51,238 nucleotides of DNA from Gallionella sp. (GTDB taxonomy: Bacteria; Pseudomonadota; Gammaproteobacteria; Burkholderiales; Gallionellaceae). The translations under genes were made by a program, and so were the position numbers. The first letter of the stretch is position 1, and the number at the start of each line of letters is the position of its first letter. Positions 50,939-51,238 of this stretch are shown one piece after another. A model generated the notes under the pieces. It was not told the origin of the DNA, searched no databases, and saw only the letters and a list, made by a program, of their open reading frames with translations. The stretch is taken from assembly GCA_028714075.1 (NCBI GenBank), contig JAQTMZ010000012.1, positions 1 through 51,238 on the forward strand, in the 5' to 3' direction.

Positions 50939-51238
50939 TCAGTTCGGCTTGCCGATCCCTTGTGTAGGGAAGGGCCATGTTGCAGCCGGACGCACGGGTG
51001 CTGGTGCGGAAGGAGCTGGAGCTGCCGGTTTGGCTGCCACAGGAGCTGCGGGCTTAGCTGCCGGTTTTTTGGCTACTGCCTTTTTAGCTGCTGGCTTCTT
51101 GGCTACTGCCTTTTTAGCTGCTGGCTTCTTGGCTACTGCCTTTTTAGCTGCTGGCTTCTTGGCTACTGCCTTTTTAGCTGCTGGCTTCTTGGCTACTGCC
51201 TTTTTAGCCGCTGGCTTCTTGGCTACTGCCTTTTTAGC
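50939..51238 (-). CDS. Ala/Lys/Pro-rich histone-H1-like protein, C-terminal part (runs off the right edge)
   Basis: The minus strand reads 99 codons in frame from the window edge to TGA at 50939. Residues follow the pattern AKKAVAKKPA repeated about six times, then an Ala/Pro region and a C-terminal RPAATWPFPTQGIGKPN. The Lys/Ala/Pro-rich tandem repeats match bacterial histone-H1-like proteins (AlgP/BpH1-type) that bind DNA. The start and any N-terminal domain lie beyond the right edge. A histone-like role is inferred from composition only. Confidence 0.8.
   Translation of the reverse strand, partial: AKKAVAKKPAAKKAVAKKPAAKKAVAKKPAAKKAVAKKPAAKKAVAKKPAAKKAVAKKPAAKPAAPVAAKPAAPAPSAPAPVRPAATWPFPTQGIGKPN
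51071..51238. repeat. 30-bp tandem repeat within the histone-like gene
   Basis: A 30-base unit beginning GGCTACTGCCTTTTTAGCTG recurs at 51071, 51101, 51131, 51161 and 51191, with a partial copy at 51221. Copies are nearly identical; one has A to C at the AGCCG position. Near-identity at DNA level, rather than only at protein level, indicates recent expansion. Confidence 0.9.

Noticed and set aside
51071..51238. CRISPR array
   Set aside because: Regular 30-bp repeats, but with no spacers; they are tandem coding repeats of an Ala/Lys/Pro-rich protein.

Overview
The window looks like a chromosomal segment of a betaproteobacterium, most likely a Nitrosomonadales/Gallionellaceae-type microaerophile. 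This is inferred from the gene set: sspA-sspB, the rlmH-rsfS-nadD block, a full ccoNOQP-ccoGH-ccoIS cbb3 oxidase locus with FNR, a di-haem cytochrome c peroxidase, hemN, rpoH, and an Ala/Lys/Pro-rich histone-H1-like tail. No rRNA, tRNA, phage, IS transposase or CRISPR array was seen. Nearly all genes lie on the minus strand; only sspA, sspB and two unknown membrane-associated genes are on the plus strand.

Region 1 (1-14.3 kb) is a nucleotide-sugar synthesis island, read from right to left: rmlC, a GmhA-like SIS isomerase, a GmhB-like HAD phosphatase, a short transaldolase, two SDR epimerases, a nucleotidyltransferase-PfkB kinase fusion, a Gfo/Idh/MocA oxidoreductase, a third SDR, a UDP-glucose-dehydrogenase paralogue lacking the catalytic Cys, a SAM methyltransferase, a split transketolase pair, a DegT aminotransferase, a Nudix hydrolase, and the N-terminus of a canonical UDP-glucose dehydrogenase cut by the window edge. 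Most genes overlap or sit within about 50 bases of each other. The enzyme classes closely parallel those that build and tailor the eight-carbon sugar of lincosamide antibiotics (transaldolase, isomerase, kinase, phosphatase, nucleotidyltransferase, epimerase, dehydrogenase, Gfo/Idh oxidoreductase, aminotransferase). I infer a dedicated pathway to an activated, aminated, possibly methylated higher-carbon (C7/C8) sugar for a surface glycan. No glycosyltransferase is present in this stretch.

Region 2 (14.6-26.1 kb) is mostly housekeeping: a FabF-like ketosynthase, an acyl carrier protein and an unusual Cys-nucleophile alpha/beta hydrolase, then RNase G, Maf, RlmH, a DUF559 protein, RsfS, NadD, the pyruvate dehydrogenase E2 and E1 genes, and 5-formyl-THF cyclo-ligase. 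Region 3 (26.2-35.5 kb) holds sspA-sspB, cspA, mutY, an AsmA-family gene, hemN, two unknown genes and rpoH.

Region 4 (35.6-48.1 kb) is the high-affinity respiration block: ccoS, ccoI, an intruding Ser/Thr kinase, ccoH, ccoG, ccoP, ccoQ, ccoO, ccoN, cytochrome c peroxidase and FNR. A good FNR-type site lies just upstream of ccoI. Region 5 (48.2-51.2 kb) has pabB, a patatin-like lipoprotein and the repetitive C-terminus of the histone-like protein.

Small palindromic repeats are a second theme. A G/C-rich double-hairpin element occurs three times, once in frame inside aceF and once at the start of the DUF559 gene. A different palindrome is inserted in frame in mutY. Further inverted-repeat elements lie at 15.9, 33.2 and 42.3 kb.
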